From Firmicutes bacterium TM09-10 (GTDB lineage: Bacteria > Bacillota > Clostridia > Lachnospirales > Lachnospiraceae), in NCBI GenBank assembly GCA_003481005.1, contig QUKC01000004.1, forward strand, positions 1 to 64,000: a DNA stretch of 64,000 nt, written 5' to 3'. The notes under the pieces were generated by a model, which was not told the origin of the DNA, searched no databases, and saw only the letters and a program-made list of their open reading frames with translations. The position numbers were made by a program, and so were the translations under genes. Below, in pieces: positions 16,239 to 24,600 of the stretch (positions are counted from its first letter, which is position 1; every line of letters begins with the position of its first letter).

Positions 16239-16267
16239 ATCATACTCACAAATACTCCGGTTGTCAA
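16239..16267 (-). promoter_or_regulatory. Sigma-A promoter of glnN-purF
   Basis: On minus, TTGACA (16267-16262), 17 bases, TATGAT (16244-16239). The -10 sits inside the inverted repeat TGTGA-N10-TCACA, a possible operator. In the rest of the 324-base gap, TTTTGTCAAC occurs twice (ending 16340 and 16392) before the LytTR gene. Confidence 0.8.
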
Positions 16268-16413
16268 GCCCCTTTTTTGATAAAAACGAAAATTCGAGCA
16301 GCAAATCCATAGGTGCATTTGAGAAAGCTTTTTTGTCAACTTACCTCCGATCCTGAGACAAACCGCATGTTTTCGTGTATGCTTTTGTCAACGAAAGGAA
16401 AGGAGGTCTGGGC

Positions 16414-16851
16414 ATGAAAGTGAGCATTGAACTTTCACCGGAATACCGAATTCCGTATGCAGTCATTTATGCGGATAAAATAACGGACGAAATTCAGAAG
16501 ATCATGGAAAGCTTCAGCCGGCAGGAAACGCCGATCACGGTGCTGCAGAATGAGGAAAATCTCGTCGTTCTGCAGCCGGAGGAAATCTATATGGTGCGTG
16601 TGGAGGCCGGGGATACGATTCTTTTTGGGAAGTGTTCAAAATATCGTTCCAGAAAGAGACTTTATGAATTAGAAAAGCAGCTTGGAAAGCAGTTTATGCA
16701 GATTTCGAAATCCACGCTGGTCAATCTTTCCTATCTGGACAGCATCGAAGCGGGATTTAACGGAACGCTTCTTCTGAAGCTGAAAAACGGCTGTAAGGAT
16801 TATGTATCCAGAAAATATCTGCCGGAATTTAAGAAATATCTTGGTCTGTAG
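16414..16851 (+). CDS. LytTR-domain DNA-binding regulator
   Basis: The 145-residue protein has a LytTR DNA-binding domain from about residue 55 (KYRSRKRLYELEKQL, FMQISKSTLVNLSYLDSIE, KLKNGCKDYVSRKYL). It has no receiver domain; the short N-terminal part resembles that of small stand-alone LytTR regulators. The start at 16414 follows AAAGGAGG. It is followed by a DUF3021 membrane protein, a common pairing in Firmicutes in which the membrane partner is thought to hold the regulator in check. Target genes are not evident; many such pairs control themselves. Confidence 0.88.
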   Translation: MKVSIELSPEYRIPYAVIYADKITDEIQKIMESFSRQETPITVLQNEENLVVLQPEEIYMVRVEAGDTILFGKCSKYRSRKRLYELEKQLGKQFMQISKSTLVNLSYLDSIEAGFNGTLLLKLKNGCKDYVSRKYLPEFKKYLGL

Positions 16852-16960
16852 GAGGAATAAAGATTGAAAAATATAATTTTTCAATCACGAGATTTGTGTC
16901 TGCGCGCACTTGACACAAACTCGCATGCTCAAAAAGCGTGCGCAGAAATGAGAGGAAAGC

Positions 16961-17407
16961 ATGAAAGCGATTGTAAAAGAAGCAGCGAAATATGTTGGAA
17001 TCAGCACAGGGATTGCACTTGGAATTTTCTGTTTTGTCGGAATGATATTTGACCTGTATTATGGCGGAAATTTCAGCCTTTCCGGGTATCAGTTCACGAA
17101 GATGGTGGTCGGTTGTGTGGTGGTCGGCTGGGGCTTTGGCATTCCGGCTGTCGTTTACCGGAAAGAAAATATGCCGATGCCGATCCGTGTTGTAATCCAT
17201 ATGGGAAGCGGCTGCGTGATTTATACGCTGGTCGCGTGCTGGGTCGGCTGGATCGACCTGTCAGCGGGGTTCTGGCAGGGAATCGGCATGATTGCTGCTC
17301 AGCTGGCAGCAGCATTTCTGATCTGGTTTTTCTTTCTGCTGCATTACCGCCGGGAAGCGAAAGAGATGAATGAACGGATACAGGAGATGAAAAAAGGGAA
17401 GGATTAA
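16961..17407 (+). CDS. DUF3021 membrane protein
   Basis: This 148-residue protein has four predicted membrane spans (about 12-33, 47-66, 75-96 and 104-125) and a short charged tail, the DUF3021 layout. Such proteins sit behind LytTR regulators and are thought to act as membrane partners or antagonists. The ATG follows GAGAGGAAAG. The preceding 109 bases hold two hairpins, ATTGAAAAAT/ATTTTTCAAT and TTTGTGTC/GACACAAA. The stop overlaps the convergent thioesterase stop by four bases. Confidence 0.85.
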   Translation: MKAIVKEAAKYVGISTGIALGIFCFVGMIFDLYYGGNFSLSGYQFTKMVVGCVVVGWGFGIPAVVYRKENMPMPIRVVIHMGSGCVIYTLVACWVGWIDLSAGFWQGIGMIAAQLAAAFLIWFFFLLHYRREAKEMNERIQEMKKGKD

Positions 17408-17871
17408 AATCCTTCCTTATTTCGTTGGATGCGAAGCTCTTTTCTTTTCTGTCCGGCTTCCCATTCCGCCTGCTGACCGATGGATTCGATCAAAAGTCCC
17501 GGAACTTTGGTCGGTTTTCCGGTTTCGTCAACGGCAACGAGCGTGAGGTAAGCCCGGTTTACGGGATATCGTGTGCCGTTAAGTTTTTCCACATAGGTAT
17601 CGACCCGGACTTCCATGGAGGTGCTGCCGACCCAGGTGAGGGTTCCGACCAGAACGACAAGGTCATTTTGAAACACGCCGCGGATGAATTTCAGGTTATC
17701 GACGGATGCGGTGATGACATTACACTGGGAATGACGGATGCCGACGAGCCCGGCGACTTCGTCAATCCACTCCATCAGCCTGCCGCCGAAAAGCCGTCCT
17801 GCACCGTTTAAATGTTCCGGGCGGATCTGATAGACCTGTTCCACGCGGGATTCGATTGCTCTTTTTTTCAT
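17404..17871 (-). CDS. Acyl-CoA thioesterase, hotdog fold
   Basis: The 155-residue protein has the YciA/BACH-type hotdog pattern: NGAGRLFGGRLMEWIDEVAGL, with the family's active-site Asp in WIDEVAG, and a later VGSTSMEVRVDTYVE strand pair. These enzymes hydrolyse acyl-CoA thioesters in the cytoplasm; chain preference cannot be told. Length is normal for a single domain. The start at 17871 has only a weak ribosome site (GGTCTTCC on plus, GGAAGACC on minus). It converges with the DUF3021 gene. Confidence 0.87.
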   Translation of the reverse strand: MKKRAIESRVEQVYQIRPEHLNGAGRLFGGRLMEWIDEVAGLVGIRHSQCNVITASVDNLKFIRGVFQNDLVVLVGTLTWVGSTSMEVRVDTYVEKLNGTRYPVNRAYLTLVAVDETGKPTKVPGLLIESIGQQAEWEAGQKRKELRIQRNKEGF

Positions 17872-18034
17872 AGTATTTTGGGAAGACCTCCATTCTGAGT
17901 ACAGATTTTCCTGCAGATGCGAAAATGGTCCGCAGGGAGCTTAAAAGCCTTGAGATTATTTTATTTCTACGGCTTGGGACAGTCAAGTGGCAGAAGGTAA
18001 AGCGCGTCAGCGCGGGCTCACTCAATAATTTCCC

Positions 18035-18063
18035 TTTACACACCCGGGCAGTGTTGTTATAAT
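18035..18063 (+). promoter_or_regulatory. Sigma-A promoter of the fluoride-switch antiporter
   Basis: TTTACA (18035-18040), 17 bases, TATAAT (18058-18063). The predicted start, near 18070, is the first base of the aptamer. The upstream 160 bases to the thioesterase hold nothing I can name. Confidence 0.85.
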
Positions 18064-18068
18064 ACTCT

Positions 18069-18137
18069 CCGGGAATGAGGTTCTCCCGCGCCGTATGGCG
18101 GAACCGCTTGAAAGAATTTTAAGCTGATGACTTCTGT
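18069..18137 (+). promoter_or_regulatory. Fluoride riboswitch (crcB motif)
   Basis: The RNA CGGGA-AUGAGGUUC-UCCCG forms P1 with the conserved AUGAGG loop. A small hairpin CGCC/GGCG follows, then AACCGCUU, a loop, and AAGCUGAUGACUUCUG, matching the GCUGAUGRCUUCU end of the crcB aptamer. GAGGU in the loop can pair with ACUUC, the known pseudoknot. The expression platform is less clear: ATGTCC (18188-18193) can pair with GGACAT (18230-18235) before six T at 18240-18245. Confidence 0.9.
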
Positions 18138-18327
18138 GATTTTAGATGCAAAAGCGACAGGATTTTGGCATCGATGGCTGACTGCAAATGTCCGCAGAAA
18201 GGATGTTTGTGTGCAACAAAAATCGCAGAGGACATCGGCTTTTTTGATTTTTGACAGTAGAATGTTCGCAGAGCAATGCCGCAGCGGGTGCATTCCAATT
18301 CCACAGAGAATAGAAATGGAGAAAAAC

Positions 18328-19554
18328 ATGTTGACGTCACTTGCGTTTATTTTTCTGGCAGGTCTTGCCATGGCGGCGATCTGTGAACGGATCGGATTGC
18401 CGAGGATTATCGGAATGCTGGTCACGGGCATCGTGCTCGGACCGTATGAGCTGAATTTGCTGGATCCGTCGATTCTGGGCATTTCCTCGGAGCTTCGCCA
18501 GATGGCGCTGATTATCATTTTGTTAAAAGCTGGTCTGTCCTTAAACCTTGCGGATTTAAAGAAGGTCGGTCGCCCTGCCGTGATGATGGCGTTTGTTCCG
18601 GCAAGTTTTGAAATCCTTGCGTTCTTTTTATTCGCACCGTATGTGCTTGGAATTACGCGGATAGAAGCCGCTGTGATGGGTGCAGTGCTTGGGGCGGTTT
18701 CCCCGGCGGTCGTGATTCCGCGGATGGTACAGCTGATGGAAAACAGTTATGGGACGCAAAAGAGCATCCCTCAGATGATTATGGCGGGTGCATCCTGCGA
18801 CGATATTTTCGTCATCGTTCTGTTCACGACATTTGTGCGCATGGCGCAGGGAGGAAGCGCAAAGGCGTCGGACTTTGTGCAGATTCCGATTTCGATCGGG
18901 CTCGGCGTTGTGCTGGGAGCCGCTGCAGGTTATGTGCTGGCAAGGGTTTTTGAAACGGCATACGCCCATGCCCACTGTGTCCGAAACAGCATGAAGGTGA
19001 TCCTGGTGCTCGGTCTGTCGTTTCTTTTGATGGCAGTGGAAACGTGGCTGAAAGGAATCGTTCCGGTGTCCGGGCTTTTAGCGGTTGTGAGCATGGCGTG
19101 CATGTTGAAGGCAAAATGTGTGCCGGAGGTTTCGAAGCGCCTGTCTGAAAAATTCGGCAAGCTCTGGCTGGCAGCGGAAGTCGTGCTGTTTGTGTTGGTC
19201 GGCGCGGCGGTCGATATCCGGTATACAGCAAGCGCTGGTGCGAGTGCACTTTTGATGATCGGGATTGCGCTCCTGTTTCGTGCAACAGGCGTGTTCTTGT
19301 GTATGGCAGGGACGCAGCTGAATAAAAAAGAGCGGCTGTTCTGTGTGATCGCCTATCTGCCGAAAGCAACCGTACAGGCGGCGATCGGGTCGGTTCCGCT
19401 GAGTCTCGGTCTGCCGTGCGGACAGCTTGTGCTCTCGGTTGCAGTGCTTGCGATTCTTGTGACCGCGCCGATTGGAGCGATCGGGATGGACAAAACGTAT
19501 CGGAGGCTGTTGGTGCATGAAGGCGGCGCGGCTGGGGAGAACCCCGGCGCATGA
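18328..19554 (+). CDS. Cation:proton antiporter, fluoride-responsive
   Basis: This 408-residue protein of about 12 membrane spans is a monovalent cation/proton antiporter of the CPA/Na_H_exchanger family (ERIGLPRIIGMLVTGIVLGP near the start). The fluoride riboswitch upstream is established as a control of fluoride exporters (CrcB, CLC-F) and also of antiporter genes, so this protein probably helps cells survive fluoride or the acid load it brings. I chose ATG 18328, six bases after GGAGA; longer in-frame starts would translate the riboswitch. Its stop codon overlaps the first copy of the repeat at 19549. Confidence 0.88.
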   Translation: MLTSLAFIFLAGLAMAAICERIGLPRIIGMLVTGIVLGPYELNLLDPSILGISSELRQMALIIILLKAGLSLNLADLKKVGRPAVMMAFVPASFEILAFFLFAPYVLGITRIEAAVMGAVLGAVSPAVVIPRMVQLMENSYGTQKSIPQMIMAGASCDDIFVIVLFTTFVRMAQGGSAKASDFVQIPISIGLGVVLGAAAGYVLARVFETAYAHAHCVRNSMKVILVLGLSFLLMAVETWLKGIVPVSGLLAVVSMACMLKAKCVPEVSKRLSEKFGKLWLAAEVVLFVLVGAAVDIRYTASAGASALLMIGIALLFRATGVFLCMAGTQLNKKERLFCVIAYLPKATVQAAIGSVPLSLGLPCGQLVLSVAVLAILVTAPIGAIGMDKTYRRLLVHEGGAAGENPGA

Positions 19555-19756
19555 AATCTGCCTGCAGAAAGCTACATGGGAACTTCCGCACGTCAGTGCC
19601 CCAGTTCCCCCGCGCCATTCGCAAAAACGCATCTGCGATGCTATCCGCTGCTGCGCAGCTACTTTTGCTCATAAGAGTGGCGCTCCCTCTGTAGCTTTCC
19701 GCAAGCAGATTTTCATGCGAGCATGAAATCTGCCTGTGGAAAGCTACATGGGAACT
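19549..19756. repeat. Composite palindromic repeat after the antiporter gene
   Basis: A 36-base unit at 19549-19584 (GCATGAAATCTGCCTG..) recurs at 19721-19756 with two changes. An inverted copy at 19691-19718 sits two bases before the second unit, making a hairpin of about 27 pairs. Between them GGGAACT (19578-19584) pairs with AGTTCCC. The block overlaps the stop of the antiporter gene. It looks like a structured mobile repeat without a gene of its own. Confidence 0.75.
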
Positions 19757-19779
19757 GGAAAATTAAATTAAAAAACCTC

Positions 19780-19808
19780 TTTACAAATGAAAAAAGATAG
19801 GGTAGACT
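19780..19808 (+). promoter_or_regulatory. Sigma-A promoter of the pyrG-gltBD-glnA operon
   Basis: TTTACA (19780-19785), 17 bases, TAGACT (19803-19808). The predicted start is near 19815, about 200 bases before pyrG. Confidence 0.75.
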
Positions 19809-19846
19809 ACATTGCATGAAAAATAGTGTCGTACATAAGATGTAGG

Positions 19847-19862
19847 CTGACAAAGGGGTCAG
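19847..19862 (+). promoter_or_regulatory. Candidate ANTAR-type hexaloop antiterminator, pyrG leader
   Basis: CUGAC, loop AAAGGG, GUCAG: five perfect pairs. Loop A1 and G4 match the ANTAR rule; unlike the other four sites the closing pairs are AC/GU, not GC/GC. From base 19852 the same bases form the left arm of the terminator. A hairpin UACA-UAAGA-UGUA (19832-19844) ends two bases before it and may be the first hairpin of the pair. Confidence 0.6.
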
Positions 19863-19900
19863 GAAACTTGCATTGCAGGTTTCCTGACCCCTTTCTTTCT
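19852..19900 (+). terminator. Leader terminator (attenuator) of the pyrG operon
   Basis: AAAGGGGTCAGGAAAC (19852-19867) pairs perfectly with GTTTCCTGACCCCTTT (19879-19894), followed by CTTTCT. The stem is long; the T-tail is broken by C, so it may be leaky. Confidence 0.75.
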
Positions 19901-19927
19901 GTAACATGGGTTCCATGTTACAGAAAG
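19895..19927 (+). other. Second leader hairpin of the pyrG operon
   Basis: CTTTCTGTAACATGG pairs perfectly with CCATGTTACAGAAAG across a GTT loop. It shares bases with the tail of the terminator before it, so the two cannot both be complete. Its role is unknown; it has no T-run of its own. Confidence 0.5.
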
Positions 19928-20016
19928 AGGCACAATCTTTTATGGATAACAAAGTATTTTTATGAACGGCACACTGACAGTAGGAAACGCTGTTGCAGGG
20001 CAGCAAGGAGGAGAGC

Positions 20017-21639
20017 ATGGGCGTAAAATATGTATTTGTGACCGGCGGCGTTGTGTCCGGTCTTGGAAAAGGAATTACCGCAGCTTCGCTGGGACGGCTG
20101 CTCAAAGCGAGAGGATATCATGTAACCATGCAGAAGCTGGATCCCTATATCAATGTGGATCCCGGTACGATGAATCCGATCCAGCACGGAGAGGTATTTG
20201 TAACAGATGATGGCACGGAGACAGACCTGGATCTGGGACATTACGAACGGTTTATCGATGAAAGCCTGGATCAGAATTCCAACGTTACAACGGGTAAAAT
20301 TTACTGGTCGGTTCTGCACAAGGAACGTCATGGAGATTACGGCGGCGGTACCGTACAGGTCATTCCTCATATCACAAACGAAATTAAATCGAAATTTTAC
20401 CGGGAGAAGTCCCCGGAGGAAGATACCATTTCTATTATAGAAGTCGGCGGCACAGTCGGCGATATCGAAAGTCAGCCGTTTCTGGAAGCGATCCGTCAGT
20501 TTCAGCACGAGATGGGACGGGAAAATGCCATCCTGATTCAGGTTACATTGATTCCATATTTAAAGGCATCCGGTGAAATGAAAACAAAGCCGACCCAGAT
20601 GAGCGTCAAGCAGCTGCAGAGTATGGGGATCTGGCCGGATATCCTGGTTTGCCGTTCGGATTATCCGATTGATGAAAAAATGAAAGAAAAAATCGGATTA
20701 TTCTGTAACGTGAAAAAGGAACATGTTTTGCAGAATCTGGATGCACCGTCCCTTTATGAAGTGCCTATGATGATGGAAGAAGAGCATTTGGCTCAGGCGG
20801 TCTGTGAATGTCTGAATCTGCCCTGCCCGGAGCCGAATCTGGAAGACTGGAAAAAGATGCTGGAGGATCTGCATCATCCCACCAGTTCTGTCACCATCGC
20901 GCTGGTTGGGAAATATGTAGCCCTGCATGATGCTTATTTGAGCGTAGCGGAAGCCTTAAAGCACGGCGGCATCGCAAACCGCACCCAGGTCAACATCCGT
21001 TGGATCGATGCAGAAGAGCTGACACCGGAAAATCTGGAGGAATATCTGCACGATGTGGACGGCATTTTGGTACCGGGCGGATTCGGACAGAGAGGAACGG
21101 AAGGAAAGATTCTTGCAATCGGTTATGCAAGACGCAACAAAATTCCGTATCTTGGATTGTGTCTTGGCATGCAGCTTGCGATAGTTGAATTTGCAAGAAA
21201 CGTAGCAGGACTTTCCAAAGCGGCGAGCATTGAGCTCGATCCCGAAACGCCTGATCCGGTCATCGCACTGATGCCGGAACAAAACGGAATTACCAATCTT
21301 GGCGGTACTTTAAGACTGGGCGCATATCCCTGTGTCCTGCAGCCGGAAACACTGGCCCATAAGCTGTATGGAAAGACAGAGATTTCCGAACGTCACCGCC
21401 ACAGATATGAAGTCAACAATGATTACCGGGAAGTGCTGACGAAAAACGGCATGGTACTTTCCGGACTGTCTCCGGACGGAAGAATCGTGGAGATGATCGA
21501 ATTAAAAGAGCATCCGTTCTTCGTTGCAACACAGGCACACCCGGAATTCAAATCCAGACCGAACCTGCCGCACCCGCTGTTTGAGGGCTTTGTAAAAGCG
21601 GCAGTAGCATATGAAGCGGCAGGCAGCAGCGCCGTTTAA
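20017..21639 (+). CDS. pyrG: CTP synthase
   Basis: PyrG converts UTP to CTP using ATP and glutamine. The 540-residue protein has the synthetase domain ([23 protein letters not shown]-loop type) and a C-terminal class I glutaminase with nucleophile Cys in GLCLGMQLA and later His/Glu in [12 protein letters not shown]. The ATG at 20017 follows AAGGAGG at 20005-20011; an in-frame upstream ATG lacks this. It leads a six-gene operon otherwise devoted to nitrogen assimilation. The leader has no GGGC start as in the CTP-sensing attenuator of Bacillus, so control by nitrogen status seems more likely. Confidence 0.97.
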   Translation: MGVKYVFVTGGVVSGLGKGITAASLGRLLKARGYHVTMQKLDPYINVDPGTMNPIQHGEVFVTDDGTETDLDLGHYERFIDESLDQNSNVTTGKIYWSVLHKERHGDYGGGTVQVIPHITNEIKSKFYREKSPEEDTISIIEVGGTVGDIESQPFLEAIRQFQHEMGRENAILIQVTLIPYLKASGEMKTKPTQMSVKQLQSMGIWPDILVCRSDYPIDEKMKEKIGLFCNVKKEHVLQNLDAPSLYEVPMMMEEEHLAQAVCECLNLPCPEPNLEDWKKMLEDLHHPTSSVTIALVGKYVALHDAYLSVAEALKHGGIANRTQVNIRWIDAEELTPENLEEYLHDVDGILVPGGFGQRGTEGKILAIGYARRNKIPYLGLCLGMQLAIVEFARNVAGLSKAASIELDPETPDPVIALMPEQNGITNLGGTLRLGAYPCVLQPETLAHKLYGKTEISERHRHRYEVNNDYREVLTKNGMVLSGLSPDGRIVEMIELKEHPFFVATQAHPEFKSRPNLPHPLFEGFVKAAVAYEAAGSSAV

Positions 21640-21654
21640 ATAAGGAGGACTACC

Positions 21655-24600
21655 ATGGGAGAAAATCAGGTACAGCAGGGACTTTACAGCCAGAGCTTTG
21701 AACATGATAACTGCGGCATCGGAGCTGTGGTTAATATCAAAGGCAGAAAAGACCACCAGATTGTTGCAGATGCGTTAAAAATTGTAGAACAGCTAGAACA
21801 CCGTGCCGGAAAAGACGCGGAGGGAAAAACCGGAGACGGCGTCGGAATTCTGACTCAGATTTCCCATCGCTTTTTTTCCAGAGTATGTCAGGAAATCGGC
21901 ATCGAGCTCGGCGGCGAAAGAGAATACGGAATCGGCATGTTCTTTTTCCCGCAGAACGAGTTAAAGCGCAGCCAGGCGAAGAAGATGTTTGAGATTATTG
22001 TAGAAAAAGAAGGCATGAAGTTTTTAGGCTGGAGAGAAGTGCCGACTGCGCCGGAGGTGCTGGGACATAAGGCAAGAGAATGTATGCCTGTCATTTGCCA
22101 GGGCTTTGTCAAAAAGCCGGAAAATATTGCAGCAGGGCTGGACTTTGACAGAAAGCTCTATGTGGTACGTCGCGTATTTGAGCAGAGTAACGATAATACC
22201 TATGTGCCGTCCTTATCGAGCCGGACCATCGTGTATAAGGGTATGTTTCTGGTGGGACAGCTGAGAACCTTCTTTAAGGACCTGCAGGATGCAGAATATG
22301 ATTCCGCGATTGCAATTGTCCATTCCAGATTTTCGACCAATACGAATCCCAGCTGGGAGCGTGCACATCCGAACCGGTTTATTGTGCATAACGGTGAGAT
22401 CAACACGATCAAGGGCAATGCGGATAAGATGCTGGCGCGGGAGGAAACAATGTGTGCACCGCGGTTCTCGGCAGATGATTTAACGAAGGTGCTTCCTGTA
22501 GTCAATACAAATGGATCGGACTCCGCAATGCTGGACAATACACTGGAATTTCTGGTAATGAGCGGAATGGAGCTGCCGCTTGCGGTCATGATTACAATCC
22601 CGGAGCCCTGGACCCACAATGATACGATTTCCCAGGAGGGACGCGATTTTTATCAGTACTATGCGACGATGATGGAGCCCTGGGATGGTCCTGCTTCCAT
22701 CCTGTTTTCGGACGGTGACCTGATGGGCGCTGTTCTGGACAGAAACGGTCTGCGTCCCTCCAGATATTATATTACAGACGATGACAGACTGATCCTTTCT
22801 TCTGAAGTCGGTGTCCTGGAAATTCCCGCAGAGCATATTTTGAAAAAAGAGCGACTGCATCCCGGTAAAATGCTGCTGGTGGATACCGTAAAGGGCGAAG
22901 TCTTAACAGACGAAGAAATCAAGGAGACCTACGCGAAGCGGGAGCCTTACGGCGAATGGCTGGATTCCAATCTGGTTACACTGCATGAGTTAAAAATCCC
23001 GAATGAAAGGATTCCTTCTTATAACAAAGAAGAACGGGCGCGTCTGCAGAAAGCGTTTGGTTACACCTACGAGGAATACCGGGAGGGTATCTGCTCGATG
23101 GCGTTAAACGGAACCGAACGGATCGGCGCGATGGGTGTGGATACACCGCTGGCTGTCCTTTCCAAAGAATATCAGCCGTTGTTTTATTATTTCAAGCAGC
23201 TGTTCGCGCAGGTAACGAACCCTCCGATCGATGCGGTCCGGGAAAAAATCGTCACTTCCACAACCGTATATGCCGGCAAGAACGGAAATCTTCTGGAAGA
23301 GAAGCCGGAAAACTGTCAGGTACTGAAGATCAACAATCCGATCCTGACAGACCTCGATCTGTTGAAGATCCGCACGATGAAAAAGCCCGGCTTTAAGGTT
23401 GTCTGTGTGCCGATCATTTTCTATAAGAGCACACCGATGGATCGTGTGCTGGAGCATCTGTTCGTACAGGTGGATAAGGCGTACCGGGAGGGTGCGAATA
23501 TCCTGATTCTTTCCGACCGCGGTGTGGATGAAAACCATGTTGCAATCCCGTCGCTGCTGGCAGTTTCCGCCGTACACAAGCATCTGGTCAAGACGAAAAA
23601 ATGTACGGCACTGTCCATTATCCTGGAATCCGGCGAGCCGAGGGAGGTGCACGATTTTGCGGCGCTGTTAGGCTACGGTGCGTGCGCGGTCAACCCGTAT
23701 CTGGCCCATTCCACCATCGCAGAGCTGGTAGAAGACGGTCTGCTGAACAAGGATTATTATGCGGCAGTAGAAGATTATGACCATGCGATTTTGCAGGGCA
23801 TCGTAAAGATTGCGTCCAAGATGGGCATTTCCACGATTCAGTCCTATCAGGGCAGCCAGATTTTCGAGGCGATCGGCATTTCGCAGGAGGTCATCGATGC
23901 GTACTTTACCGGAACCGTCAGCAGGATCGGCGGTATTACCTTAAAAGATATCGCAGCCCAGACGGATGCGCAGCATTCCAAGGCGTTTGATCCGCTGGGA
24001 CTGGCAACAGACCTGACGTTGTCCTCCATGGGCAGACATAAGATGCGCAGCCAGGGCGAGGAACACCGTTACAATCCCCAGACGATCCATATGCTGCAGC
24101 AGGCGACAAGGGATGGCAGCTACGAAAAGTTCTGCGAATATACAAAGATGGTGGATAAAGAGGAAACCGGTTATCTGCGCAGCCTGATGGACTTCAACTT
24201 CCCGGAGAATGGTGTTCCGATTGAAGAAGTAGAGAGCGTAGAGTCCATCGTAAAGCGGTTTAAGACCGGTGCGATGTCTTACGGTTCGATTTCCGAGGAA
24301 GCGCATGAAGCGCTGGCGATCGCCATGAATAAACTACACGGCAAATCCAACAGCGGTGAAGGCGGCGAGAGCGATGAGCGTCTGGAATCCGCAGGAACCG
24401 ATCATGACAGAAGCTCTGCGATCAAGCAGGTGGCAAGCGGACGTTTCGGCGTAACGAGCCGATATCTGGTCAGTGCAAGAGAGATTCAGATCAAAATGGC
24501 TCAGGGGGCAAAACCCGGCGAGGGCGGACATCTTCCTGCCAAGAAGGTGTATCCCTGGATTGCAAAGACAAGACATTCCACACCCGGTGTGAGCCTGATT

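Noticed and set aside
16235-16254. CRP-like site over the glnN -10 (TGTGA..TCACA)
   Set aside because: The half-site spacing is 10, not 6, and Firmicutes of this kind lack a classical CRP regulon; kept only as a possible operator note.
16327-16392. LytTR binding repeats before the LytTR gene
   Set aside because: TTTTGTCAAC occurs twice about 52 bases apart, but LytTR sites are normally about 20 bases apart and the match to consensus is poor.
16864-17052. Small TTG-start reading frame of 62 codons after the LytTR gene
   Set aside because: It has a good ribosome site, but the coding stretch is two hairpins and then overlaps the DUF3021 gene in another frame.
18824-19672. Minus-strand frame of 282 codons opposite the antiporter
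   Set aside because: Arg/Ser/Pro-rich shadow of a membrane protein gene; it also runs into the palindromic repeat.
19809-20016. CTP-sensing reiterative-transcription attenuator of pyrG as in Bacillus
   Set aside because: The predicted RNA start is not GGGC and the terminator arm does not match such a start.
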